In this document: positions 1 to 7,295 of the stretch, in pieces
Position numbering within the stretch: position 1 is the stretch's first letter
How the letters are laid out: every line of letters begins with the position of its first letter
DNA from: CALJTV01 sp034435835
GTDB lineage: Bacteria; Chloroflexota; Dehalococcoidia; GIF9; UBA5629
Direction of reading: 5' to 3'
DNA: 64,000 nt
NCBI GenBank assembly: GCA_034435835.1
Contig: DAOTWF010000002.1
Span: 1-64,000 of the forward strand
The notes under the pieces: generated by a model
Database searches by the model: none
Seen by the model: only the letters and a program-made list of their open reading frames with translations
Told to the model about the DNA's origin: nothing
Made by a program: the position numbers and the translations under genes

Positions 1-75
1 GGGTGTAGCGCAGCCTGGTAGCGCACCTGAATGGGGTTCAGGTGGTCGGCGGTTCAAATCCGCCCACCCCGACCA
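1..75 (+). tRNA. tRNA-Pro (GGG), 5' end cut by window edge
   Basis: The sequence folds as a tRNA. The anticodon stem is CCTGA/TCAGG around loop ATGGGGT, giving anticodon GGG (proline). The T arm is GGCGG-TTCAAAT-CCGCC and the 3' end is CACCCCG-A-CCA with an encoded CCA. The 3' acceptor strand would pair with CGGGGTG, but the window begins at GGGTG, so about two 5' bases lie outside. Confidence 0.93.
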
Positions 76-85
76 TCGCCGGAAA

Positions 86-1444
86 TTATTTCGTCGTTTT
101 TCTCCTGGCGTAGATGTAGGCAAGCAGGGCGGCCGTAAGCACCACGGCGATGATTGCCCACCACCATCTCTCCACCCTCACCTCCTCCAGCACTTCAAAC
201 TCGGTGACCAGTCCGGCAACCTCCACTCTGTGCACGCCAGGTGGATAGCCAGAAAGGACGAACTTTACCACTTCAGCAGCGCCGGGAGCTAAAGTCAATA
301 CCTTGGTCTCGCGCACCTTGCCATCTACAGTCAGCACCAGGTTATAATCGCCGCTCCTGCCACCGGTGTTTGCCACCTCAACGGCAGCGGTGACCGCCTC
401 ACCTTGCTGAATTCTGGTGGGCTGCACGATCAACTTGGTCACCTGGAAACTGGCTGGCGCCGGCTCCGCCAGCCTAGCCATTATGGCAAACGGAGTAAAG
501 TGGCTTACCACGCCGTGCACCTTGCCCACCTCAGCCACAGCGCCGGGCACCGGCTCCAGCATCTGCCAGCCTTTTTCGGCATCATAGTAGGCGATGGCGA
601 TCTCCACCGCATCCTCCGGCGCCTGCTCCGGCTCGTAGGAGAGGAGCAACCTTGCTGAAGGGGAGATATTCACCGGCGATGGTGGAGAAAGCGACGTGGC
701 AAATGCCTCGAACTGGTATATTTTGCCCAGTATGATCATGCCCTGCGGCGGGGGCAACTGCACCGATGCCTCGCTGAACTTAAGCAGCTCCGGGACCCTC
801 TTATCAGCGAGCACCACCCTCGTCCCCCTGTCAAGTTCGAAGGTGTGCTTTTCTGAGGGGTCCTTTGCCACCAGTGCTGTGGCAAGCTCTCCCTCGGTGC
901 TCACCCGAGCAGACGCCACCCTGCCCAACATGTTCACGCTCAAAGTCAGCGGGTAGGCGGCGTACGCAGCCGGCAGCCCGCCGATGCCACCACCCCAACC
1001 CTCGGTATAGCACAGCGTCCTGCCCAGAGGACTGTTGGAGAGATTTGACCATCTTCCCTGAGCATCGACCGCCTTGATGGCAAAAAAATAGTTGGTGCAG
1101 GGGTCGAGACCGATGACAGTGGTGCGCTCGCGGGTGCCCGGCGGCTGTGGCGGCGGCAGACCAGCCACAGGCGTCGCCGCCTGCCAGCTCTCCTCCGTAT
1201 TTATCACCGTCCTGGCATAGCGCAGGTCGTACTGTACCCAGGGACCACGGTTGCCGCTAACACGGGGGGAGGTCCAGACGAGGGTGACGCTGGTATAGGT
1301 GGTGCTCTCTACCGCAAGGTCGATGACCCTGCTGTGGACAACGGCGAACCTGCCCTTCAGCTCACCATCAGCATATAACCTGCCAGGTAGTAGAAATGAG
1401 GACAGAAATATAAGCGCAAAGGCTGCTAACCTGGAGCATCTCAT
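86..1444 (-). CDS. secreted, C-terminally anchored FnIII/CARDB-like surface protein
   Basis: This 452-residue protein has an N-terminal signal peptide (about residues 1-25). A fibronectin type III-like region follows at about 43-145 (TSVTLVWTSP, then TNYFFAIKAVD). A CARDB-like beta-sandwich lies at about 335-420 (VEVANTGG, then LTLAPGAAEVVKF). A single membrane helix (about 425-445) and a basic tail ARRKTTK close it. This predicts an extracellular protein held by a C-terminal anchor. It is the last gene of a minus-strand run with the next two genes (23-nt gap), so it is probably co-transcribed with them. The exact function is unknown; domain calls are from motif reading only. Confidence 0.75.
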   Translation of the reverse strand: MRCSRLAAFALIFLSSFLLPGRLYADGELKGRFAVVHSRVIDLAVESTTYTSVTLVWTSPRVSGNRGPWVQYDLRYARTVINTEESWQAATPVAGLPPPQPPGTRERTTVIGLDPCTNYFFAIKAVDAQGRWSNLSNSPLGRTLCYTEGWGGGIGGLPAAYAAYPLTLSVNMLGRVASARVSTEGELATALVAKDPSEKHTFELDRGTRVVLADKRVPELLKFSEASVQLPPPQGMIILGKIYQFEAFATSLSPPSPVNISPSARLLLSYEPEQAPEDAVEIAIAYYDAEKGWQMLEPVPGAVAEVGKVHGVVSHFTPFAIMARLAEPAPASFQVTKLIVQPTRIQQGEAVTAAVEVANTGGRSGDYNLVLTVDGKVRETKVLTLAPGAAEVVKFVLSGYPPGVHRVEVAGLVTEFEVLEEVRVERWWWAIIAVVLTAALLAYIYARRKTTK

Positions 1445-1467
1445 CCAAATGAGGCGATCTTATTTCT

Positions 1468-2610
1468 CTAGTATGAACGTCTCCGCGATGCGAAGACAAG
1501 CACGATTATCAGCACAAGTGCCAGGGCGCCGCCTACGGCACCAATGAACAGCCAGTTTATCCCGCCGCCCAAGCCCTCCTTAGCTAAGTCGAGCACCTCC
1601 TCCTTACTGCTGGTGTACAGCTTGCCCTCAATCCACAGCTCCAGCTTGAACCTGTACTCAGCCTTCTGCCATCCCTCCTTGGGAATATAGTTGTAGCTTA
1701 GTTCAACCCTGCCTTTCTCCAGGGGAGCTAGGGTTATAAGGCCGACCTCGTCCAAGAGGCTACCCTCTTTGGTCACCTTCAGCACCACCTTAGCCTGCGG
1801 GAAGGGCTGGAACAGGTTGTTCACCGTGTACACAACCTCGGCGAAGACCAACTTCTTTGTCTCCGCAGAGTAGTTGGGCACCACGGAAAAGCCCTCGAAA
1901 TAGACCGTCTTCGCCTGCAGCACTATCCTTTTGCTCTCGTTGGCGGCGATACGGAATCGTTCCTCGGCTATTTTACTGCCATCCATGTAGGCTTCGGCGA
2001 TATACTCCCCCGGCGCTACCCTCACCTTCAGGCTACCGGTATCGGAATAGGCGACGCTCAACCTGGCGCCGGTGGTCTGCCTGTAGAGGGTGACCCGTGC
2101 CGGCAGCGGTGAGCCGTCGGGCGTTAGAGCAACAACCTCCACCGAGGCGGCTTCTCCAGTGACGGTGAGCTTGGCGGTCTGCCCCGCCGCCCCCAGCAAC
2201 TTGATACCGACGCCCTCCCCCAAAGCTTCAGCGGTCACCCTGAGCTGGTACTCCCCGGGTGCGGCAGCCTCGCTCACCTTCACGGCAACCGTCACCTTCT
2301 TCTGCTGTCCCGCAGGCAGGCGGAACTGGGACTCGGAAAGCACCAGCTCCACGCCCGGAGGGGCTTCGGATGCCAGGCGCACATTCATATCGGAGCCGGA
2401 GTTATTGAACACCACCACGTAGACATCGGGCGACTCGATGCTCGCCCCCTGGGGCACCTTGAAGTCCTGGCGGTAAAAGCTACCCGAAAGCGCCAGCCCT
2501 CCTTGCGCAGATACAGCCGGGGGCAGGAGCAGGCTTAAAACAAGAAAGGCAGCAAGGGGGGCAAGCTGTCTTGCCCCCCGCTGCCCTGCCCGCCCAGGCA
2601 TCCTTGCCAT
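1468..2610 (-). CDS. secreted, C-terminally anchored NEW3-like surface protein
   Basis: This 380-residue protein has a signal peptide ending near AVSA-QGG. A NEW3/CARDB-like beta-sandwich follows (VVVFNNSGSDMNVRL, then LPAGQQKKVTVAVKV). A carboxypeptidase-regulatory-like fold may follow (APGEYIAEAYMDG). The protein ends with a C-terminal membrane helix (about 353-373) and the tail RRRSY. The architecture mirrors the neighbouring 452-residue protein. Such beta-sandwich stalks usually display or assemble surface proteins, but no enzymatic motif is seen here. The start ATG has an AGGA-type Shine-Dalgarno about ten bases upstream; a second ATG three codons in is possible. Confidence 0.72.
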   Translation of the reverse strand: MARMPGRAGQRGARQLAPLAAFLVLSLLLPPAVSAQGGLALSGSFYRQDFKVPQGASIESPDVYVVVFNNSGSDMNVRLASEAPPGVELVLSESQFRLPAGQQKKVTVAVKVSEAAAPGEYQLRVTAEALGEGVGIKLLGAAGQTAKLTVTGEAASVEVVALTPDGSPLPARVTLYRQTTGARLSVAYSDTGSLKVRVAPGEYIAEAYMDGSKIAEERFRIAANESKRIVLQAKTVYFEGFSVVPNYSAETKKLVFAEVVYTVNNLFQPFPQAKVVLKVTKEGSLLDEVGLITLAPLEKGRVELSYNYIPKEGWQKAEYRFKLELWIEGKLYTSSKEEVLDLAKEGLGGGINWLFIGAVGGALALVLIIVLVFASRRRSY

Positions 2611-2670
2611 GGCACTTATCCTACCACATCAGCGGCGGCTGTGCAATAGCCTGACGCTATAAAATTGCCC

Positions 2671-2692
2671 AAGTTTTGCCCGCGCAAAACTT
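2671..2692 (-). terminator. perfect 9-bp stem-loop at a stop codon; partial terminator or mRNA 3' stabiliser
   Basis: AAGTTTTGC and GCAAAACTT form a perfect 9-bp stem with a 4-nt loop exactly at the stop codon of the secreted-protein gene. On the minus strand the following bases are GGGCAATTTT, so there is no immediate U-run. It could attenuate or process transcription between this gene and the two downstream membrane-anchored genes, giving more message for the first gene. This role is an inference. Confidence 0.5.
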
Positions 2693-3681
2693 TAGCGGTT
2701 GGCGATGCCATAGTAGATGGCACCGCTATACACGTCAGCCTCGAAATTCTCGCTCAGCGATAGCCACAGCGTGTTGGTGTTGACAGCCACACCGCTTTCA
2801 TTGGTCTGGACACCGGCATCGTTTATGGTAACGTCAGTCTTCTTCACCCACTTAGCAGTGCCGAGGTTAGCGGAATCGTTGGCTTTAAGGGCGAACTCGT
2901 TATCGCCGGCGGGCGGCTCTGCCTCAGCCTCGGTAAGAGTAGCAGTGTATGACGTACCAGCCCAGTCAGTACCTCTTATGGTGGTGGCATAGTCACCGTT
3001 GGCGATGTAGGTAGCACTTATACCTGTCTTCTCGCTGTCAGCGAAGCGCAGACCGGGATCCACCTCACCCCAGTCGACCTCAAGTGTGGAAACGGTGATC
3101 TCGCCGTACCAGTTCATTTCCTTGTCCCTGACATAACGAGTACCGGTTCTGTCGTTCTTGTTGGTGGCTTTACCCATGCCGTCCCAGTCATCCTGGTTCG
3201 GGGTCTCTGTGGCCACCTTGCCCACTACAAAGGCGAACACCCAGTCGCCGGTGTTTTCGTTAAGATTGGATGGTCTGCTGCAATTGTCGGTCACTATCGT
3301 CCATGTAACCGAACCGCCGGCATCAATCGTCCAAGCTTCGGGATCGGCTGTCCACCTGAGCAAAGCACAGGTCTGAGGATTGGGGCTGCCCGGATCCGGG
3401 TCATTGCCTTGAGCATCATAAAAGACATAGACTTCCACCGTCTTCAGGTGCCTCAGCCCGCTGACTTGGGTGATAGTTGCTTTGGCGTAGTACTCAACCT
3501 GCGGCGTCATGTCACTAGCCGGGTTGGTGCACGCTTTGTCCGTGTAGATCTCCAGCGCCGTCACCTCCGGTGCCCTAGCCCTCACGGTGAACTTGCCGGT
3601 GACCTCGGCAGCCTGTGTATACGCCAGCGGCACCAAGCAAACCACCAGCGCCACCGCTACTAGTAAACTAAACCATTTCAT
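2692..3681 (-). CDS. secreted two-domain surface protein, paralog of the gene at 5388
   Basis: This 329-residue protein has a clear signal peptide (hydrophobic residues 4-20, cleavage near AYTQA). The mature part is rich in Thr, Asp and aromatics with few cysteines. It is a clear paralog of the plus-strand protein at 5388-6482. Shared blocks include LRHLKTVEVYVFYD versus LSHLREVRVTIFYD, AIDAGSP-type turns, MNWYGEI, and a YSGAI ending with a last beta strand. No family is recognised; the repeating strand pattern suggests two beta-sandwich domains. The RBS AAAGGAGG lies about 12 bases before the ATG. A leader RNA with terminator precedes it, so expression may be controlled in the 5' UTR. Confidence 0.75.
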   Translation of the reverse strand: MKWFSLLVAVALVVCLVPLAYTQAAEVTGKFTVRARAPEVTALEIYTDKACTNPASDMTPQVEYYAKATITQVSGLRHLKTVEVYVFYDAQGNDPDPGSPNPQTCALLRWTADPEAWTIDAGGSVTWTIVTDNCSRPSNLNENTGDWVFAFVVGKVATETPNQDDWDGMGKATNKNDRTGTRYVRDKEMNWYGEITVSTLEVDWGEVDPGLRFADSEKTGISATYIANGDYATTIRGTDWAGTSYTATLTEAEAEPPAGDNEFALKANDSANLGTAKWVKKTDVTINDAGVQTNESGVAVNTNTLWLSLSENFEADVYSGAIYYGIANR

Positions 3682-3769
3682 CTGTCTCTATAGACCTCCT
3701 TTCTGAGTTGCTCTGTGAGTCCAGTATAAGGCTTCTTTCTTTGATGTTCGTGGTTCCCTGCTTTCCGTT

Positions 3770-3780
3770 ATCACCTCCTT
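3770..3780 (-). promoter_or_regulatory. orphan strong Shine-Dalgarno-like sequence
   Basis: On the minus strand, AAGGAGGTGAT matches the 16S anti-Shine-Dalgarno complement over 11 bases. No ATG, GTG or TTG follows at usable spacing. The real RBS of the downstream gene is a different AAAGGAGG near position 3695. It may be a ribosome standby site or part of the leader's expression platform. Confidence 0.4.
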
Positions 3781-3795
3781 GTTACAAGCGTTCTT

Positions 3796-3828
3796 AAAAA
3801 AAAGACCGACCCATCTTCGGGTCGGTCT
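3796..3828 (-). terminator. intrinsic terminator ending the leader RNA
   Basis: On the minus strand a perfect 10-bp stem (AGACCGACCC/GGGTCGGTCT, loop GAAGAT) is followed directly by eight Ts. This is a canonical strong Rho-independent terminator. It sits between the promoter at about 4000 and the ATG at 3681. Confidence 0.9.
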
Positions 3829-3970
3829 CACTACTCGCTCCACACCAGCCAAGTGACCGCTCTACAGCTGATGTTTCATCGCGCCCCGAACCAGCCCGGT
3901 CCTGGTATACTACCTCTTACCCTTTCTTAAGCTCTCCTCCGGTCACGCTCCAGTTTTTTGCCAGCGTAGC
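3797..3970 (-). ncRNA. candidate structured leader or small RNA of unknown class
   Basis: About 170 nt lie between a sigma-A-like promoter and an intrinsic terminator, with no convincing ORF. Visible helices on the minus strand include a long-range pairing GTGACCG/CGGTCAC that encloses about 85 nt. Inside it are hairpins ACCAG/CTGGT and GATG-AAA-CATC. A possible closing helix joins CTAC near the 5' end to GTAG near the terminator. It does not match the conserved cores I know for TPP, SAM, glycine, cobalamin, c-di-GMP-I, fluoride, T-box or SRP RNAs. It could be a riboswitch or attenuator for the surface operon, or an independent sRNA such as a 6S-like RNA. Confidence 0.5.
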
Positions 3971-3977
3971 TTGTATT

Positions 3978-4007
3978 TAATTACCATAAGTATACCACAG
4001 TTGTCAA
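3978..4007 (-). promoter_or_regulatory. sigma-A-type promoter of the leader RNA
   Basis: On the minus strand a consensus -35 TTGACA is followed by an 18-bp spacer and the -10-like TAATTA. Transcription would start near 3970. It lies about 30 bp past the protease stop codon, so the leader and surface operon have their own promoter. Confidence 0.6.
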
Positions 4008-4039
4008 GCCCCCTACTCACAGAGCAGCGATTGAAGGTT

Positions 4040-5050
4040 CTACTTAGCCCTGGTGAGCCACTCCACCGCTCCCAGGGCATTGATGCGCCTGGGGACGGCG
4101 GAAGAGTAAATCCGGTTGCAACCGGACTCGATGGCGGTGCGCACATCGTCATTGACCTGACCGCTGCCGTTTTTATCGTTAGCTACGCTGAACAGGAGCC
4201 CAGCCAAGCCCGAGACGTGCGCCGCCGCCATCGAGGTGCCGCTAAGCGCCTGGTATCTGCTACCAGGCAGCGTGGAGTAAATCGAAACGCCCGGCGCAGC
4301 CAGTCCTACCCAGTCCCCCTTGCCCGACCACAGAGTGACCTCATCGCGCCTGTCGGTTGCCGCCACCCCAAGGCAGTTTTTGTAATATGCCGGGTAAGTC
4401 ACACGTCCACCGAGGTAATTTCCTGAAGATGCCACCAGCAGCGCACCTTTCCCCCAGGCATAGTCCACAGCTCGCTCCACCTCCGCCGATGGCTCCAGGA
4501 GGTAAAGGCTCATATTTATCACCCTGGCACCGTGGTCAACCGCCCAGATGATACCCTTTGCCAGCGCCTCAGCGGTCACCCAGCCGCCGTCGTCAGCCAC
4601 CTTGACGTTGAGCAGCCGGCAGTCATACGCCATGCCGGCGATGCCCACGCCGTTGTTCGCCGTCGCGGCAATGATGCCAGCAACATGGGTGCCATGTCCG
4701 TAGACATCATGAGCCATGGGGCTGCTGGTGAAATTCACCTCGCCCACCACCCTGTCCCTCAGGTCTTCGTGCTGTTTGTCAATGCCAGTGTCCAGGACGG
4801 CGATGATAACGCTGGCATCCCCGGAGGTCACCCGCCAAGCCTCAGGCACCATGGTCCTAGGGAGGGACCACTGCATCGCGGCATGGCTGTCCCTAGAGAT
4901 GGCAGGAACGGTCGCCGCACCTTCCAATTCCCCAGGGGGGGCGACCGCCACCTTGCCCGCCACACCGCCCCCAGCGGGCACCTGCCTCACAAGCACGCCC
5001 GGGAGGAGGCATAGAGTTAACAACAACCAGATACAGACCGACTTTTTCAT
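4040..5050 (-). CDS. secreted subtilisin-like serine protease (S8 family)
   Basis: This 336-residue endopeptidase has a signal peptide (about 1-21), a short pro-region and a compact S8 domain. The catalytic triad is visible: Asp87 in AVLDTGID, His119 in HGTHVAG and Ser273 in SGTSMAAAHVSG. The oxyanion Asn211 is in SSGN. There is no C-terminal anchor, so it is probably released or kept in the cell wall. It lies directly upstream of the surface-protein operon and may process those proteins, which is inferred from position only. The length is short for the family but no motif is missing. Confidence 0.93.
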   Translation of the reverse strand: MKKSVCIWLLLTLCLLPGVLVRQVPAGGGVAGKVAVAPPGELEGAATVPAISRDSHAAMQWSLPRTMVPEAWRVTSGDASVIIAVLDTGIDKQHEDLRDRVVGEVNFTSSPMAHDVYGHGTHVAGIIAATANNGVGIAGMAYDCRLLNVKVADDGGWVTAEALAKGIIWAVDHGARVINMSLYLLEPSAEVERAVDYAWGKGALLVASSGNYLGGRVTYPAYYKNCLGVAATDRRDEVTLWSGKGDWVGLAAPGVSIYSTLPGSRYQALSGTSMAAAHVSGLAGLLFSVANDKNGSGQVNDDVRTAIESGCNRIYSSAVPRRINALGAVEWLTRAK

Positions 5051-5387
5051 TTCTGATCACCATAACAGTCTAAAGCCAGCAGCTTTTTCCCGAATCGCCC
5101 GCAGGTAATGTTTTCAGGCTACAGATTGGTCACACTCGAGCTGCAATCTGAAGCGGTACCCGCCGGTCATAGAAAAAGTAAACCTGCTGCAATCACCCAT
5201 AGGTAACCCCGCTAAGCCCCGCTCCCATGGTAGGTTGGTAACTCTTAGCGCTAGGAAGGAACTCCTAGATATGCTGGCAACGAGAGTCAGGTTCGGTAAC
5301 TTATGTAAAGTCAACCTTGACAATCAGAGCCCTCTATGCGATATTATCGGCAGCGCAGGAATCATTCAGCGTCGGACGGCTAAGACC
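5051..5387. other. divergent intergenic region with repeated motifs
   Basis: This 337-bp region separates the protease from the divergently transcribed paralog. It contains three copies of GGTAAC (5202, 5237 and 5295), the last two preceded by AGGTT. It also has an inverted repeat CGCTAAG/CTTAGCG and a hairpin CTAGGA/TCCTAG, followed by a promoter for the plus-strand gene. No small gene is supported. Confidence 0.5.
5317..5345 (+). promoter_or_regulatory. promoter of the secreted paralog
   Basis: A consensus -35 TTGACA is followed by a 17-bp spacer and an extended -10, TGC-GATATT. Transcription would start near 5352, about 36 bases before the chosen ATG at 5388. This supports the short start over an upstream in-frame one at 5235. 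Confidence 0.6.
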
Positions 5388-6482
5388 ATGAAGCGGATTG
5401 TAACTATCGGCATCGCCCTGCTGGCGGCAGTGGGGATAGTGTGCTCGTCGCCAGGACTGTCTCCGCTGGCGAATAATGGCAACTGCTGGAGACAGAACAC
5501 AGCGCTGGCATCCGAGAGTGACAATGCGACCGAAAAGCAGGCGGTGGAACCGGCGGCAACAGACGGAGAGACAACACTGGGCCCTCCCGTTCCAGAAATA
5601 CTGTCGGTAGAAATCTACGGTGACGCCGGCTGCACCCAGCCCGTCCAGAGCCTGACCCCGCAGACCACCTATTATGCAATGGTGGAGATACAGATGAAAA
5701 TGGGCAACCAGCTCTCACACCTGAGAGAAGTGAGAGTGACCATCTTTTACGACGGCGCCGGCACCAACCCACCACCTCCTTTAACCGGCAATGCCCAGAC
5801 CTGTGGCATACTCATCTGCAACATAGATAGACCACCGCTCTGGGCGATTGATGCCGGCAGCCCCACGAGCTGGCAGATATTACCCGCTGAGTGCAGACAA
5901 CCAGACCTGACCAAGAAGAGAGGGATCTGGATATTCGCCTTCAAGCCCGGAAAGGTGGCTGTAGAGAGCCTTCCGCCAGCTAACTGGGATGTCTGTGCCA
6001 GAGCACTGACAAAGCTGGAACGAAGGGACGAGCTGTGCATTAGGAACAAGGCGATGAACTGGTACGGCGAGATAAGCTTCGGCGCTACCATGCTTGACTG
6101 GGGCGAGGTGCAGTCCGGCCTGCGCTTCGAGAATACCCCAAACCCGCGGAGCCTGACAGCCACCTGTGTAGCCAACGGTAATTATGGTGTGGACATCAAG
6201 TCAGACAACTGGTCAGGCGAGACCTCGGTCATGCGCCTCGATGAGTCCGGTGGCAACCCACCACCCGGGGAAATGCAGTTCGCCTTGAAAATAAGCACTA
6301 CCGGGAACCTGGGCGATGCCATTACCATCAGGAAAAGCTACAGCCCCATTGGTAATGGCAGCCGAACCGGTGAGGGTGGGGTGACAAGCAGCCATGCCTT
6401 CTACCTCTCTCTCACGGAGTCAGCCATCCCTTCCGAGACCTACAGCGGTGCTATCAGCTACCTCATCGGCAGAAGGCAGTAG
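5388..6482 (+). CDS. secreted surface protein, paralog of the gene at 2692
   Basis: This 364-residue protein begins with a signal peptide (MKRIVTIGIALLAAVGIV). A low-complexity linker follows, then the same two-region architecture as the minus-strand protein at 2692-3681. It shares FYDGAGT-like, AIDAGSP, MNWYGEI, LDWGEVQSGLRFEN and YSGAISY blocks. It has more cysteines than its paralog. The upstream in-frame start at 5235 would put about 50 non-signal residues before the signal peptide and would lie upstream of the promoter, so it is rejected. Function is unknown; a structural or adhesive surface role is inferred. Confidence 0.75.
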   Translation: MKRIVTIGIALLAAVGIVCSSPGLSPLANNGNCWRQNTALASESDNATEKQAVEPAATDGETTLGPPVPEILSVEIYGDAGCTQPVQSLTPQTTYYAMVEIQMKMGNQLSHLREVRVTIFYDGAGTNPPPPLTGNAQTCGILICNIDRPPLWAIDAGSPTSWQILPAECRQPDLTKKRGIWIFAFKPGKVAVESLPPANWDVCARALTKLERRDELCIRNKAMNWYGEISFGATMLDWGEVQSGLRFENTPNPRSLTATCVANGNYGVDIKSDNWSGETSVMRLDESGGNPPPGEMQFALKISTTGNLGDAITIRKSYSPIGNGSRTGEGGVTSSHAFYLSLTESAIPSETYSGAISYLIGRRQ

Positions 6483-6510
6483 GTGCTTGAGGGTATAAAG
6501 CCACTGAGTG

Positions 6511-7020
6511 CTATTTCTTTTTCAGTTTAAAAGACGATAAAATCGCCGGGAAGGGGTATTTTTCATATAAAGCCTTCTCAGCCAGCGTATCGATTTTGTA
6601 CACGCGCCCTTCTACCTGCTTAAAGAACGCCTCCCCGTGGAAAATACCGTATAATTCGGTGTCATACTCATAAGCGAGGTACCAGCCCCAGAACTTGTCC
6701 GCAGCCGGCTTATTCTCCAGCATCGTCACCTCTTTATACGCGGTGCCTATTGCCATCAGCCAGCGCTGCGCCGCATCATGGGCTGAGAGCCCGCCCTCCA
6801 CAACATCGATCCTGAAGGAGCCTTTTTTCGATGGCGCTGTCCCCACGCAGACTTTGCCGTCGGTGCTTATCTCCAGCTTCCAGTTATACGGATACTTGAT
6901 GGTGTACCCCCACTCCTCATTGTTATAGTCAACAAACCCCTGCGTGCCACAGCCACCCAGAAGCATTGCTGATAACAGAGTAGCGAGCCCGAGAAGCACC
7001 AGCGATCTGTAATGTCCCAC
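6511..7020 (-). CDS. lipoprotein with PsbP/DcrB-like fold
   Basis: This 169-residue lipoprotein has a signal sequence and lipobox (LLGGC). The mature region opens with NNEEWGYTIKYPYNW, typical of the PsbP/MOG1/DcrB-like alpha-beta sandwich in many bacterial lipoproteins. The GTG at 7018-7020 is chosen because AAGGAGG lies five bases upstream; the ATG eight codons upstream has no RBS. It is convergent with the paralog gene and divergent from the aroF leader. The specific role is unknown. Confidence 0.75.
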   Translation of the reverse strand: MGHYRSLVLLGLATLLSAMLLGGCGTQGFVDYNNEEWGYTIKYPYNWKLEISTDGKVCVGTAPSKKGSFRIDVVEGGLSAHDAAQRWLMAIGTAYKEVTMLENKPAADKFWGWYLAYEYDTELYGIFHGEAFFKQVEGRVYKIDTLAEKALYEKYPFPAILSSFKLKKK

Positions 7021-7092
7021 TTGAACCTCCTTGTAGTAGTCCAAAGCAAAATTATAGCAGAAACGCCGGCCTCCGCGCCTGGCATGTTGCTG

Positions 7093-7121
7093 TTGACAAA
7101 CACCTGTCGATATGCTAAATT
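7093..7121 (+). promoter_or_regulatory. promoter of the aroF attenuator leader
   Basis: A consensus -35 TTGACA, a 17-bp spacer and an extended -10 TGC-TAAATT predict a start near 7128. The leader-peptide ATG is at 7131, so the leader peptide would be translated from a nearly leaderless message. Confidence 0.65.
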
Positions 7122-7130
7122 GTCCACAAC

Positions 7131-7211
7131 ATGGCTGATATGCATACCCAGGTCTGGTTTAGCTTCTGGTTTAGCCCGCGCGTCCCCGGGCCTGGGAGGG
7201 CATCAGCCTGA
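7131..7211 (+). CDS. aromatic amino-acid attenuator leader peptide
   Basis: A 26-codon reading frame lies upstream of DAHP synthase. It encodes the run WFSFWFS at codons 9-15: two Trp and three Phe within six residues, typical of ribosome-mediated attenuation. It ends at TGA, 31 bases before the terminator hairpin. CCCAGG (7147-7152), just before the Trp/Phe codons, can pair with CCTGGG (7191-7196). GGGAGGG (7194-7200) can instead pair with CCCTCCT in the terminator stem (7245-7251). No Shine-Dalgarno is seen before the ATG, and the predicted transcript starts only about 3 nt upstream, as in leaderless trp leaders of some actinobacteria. An internal ATG at codon 4 is possible. Confidence 0.75.
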   Translation: MADMHTQVWFSFWFSPRVPGPGRASA

Positions 7212-7241
7212 TATACCCTGATAGCCCTGTAAGACATAAAA

Positions 7242-7274
7242 GGACCCTCCTAGGCAGGAGGGTCCTCAGTTTTT
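7242..7274 (+). terminator. attenuator terminator before aroF
   Basis: A perfect 10-bp stem (GGACCCTCCT/AGGAGGGTCC, loop AGGC) is followed by TCAG and five Ts. Its 5' arm overlaps the CCCTCC that can pair with upstream GGAGGG, giving mutually exclusive antiterminator and terminator forms. Confidence 0.8.
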
Positions 7275-7295
7275 ATAGGGTTCCGTGGAGGAAAA

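Noticed and set aside
3835..3895. tRNA-like D-arm look in the leader RNA (GTAGAGCGGTCAC)
   Set aside because: No anticodon stem, T arm or acceptor stem can be formed around it.
5150..5230. Minus-strand TAGCGGGGTTACC resembling the 3' end of a c-di-GMP-I riboswitch
   Set aside because: The upstream core elements (GGCAAACC and CGCAAAGCC-like) are missing, so the match is only a short tail.
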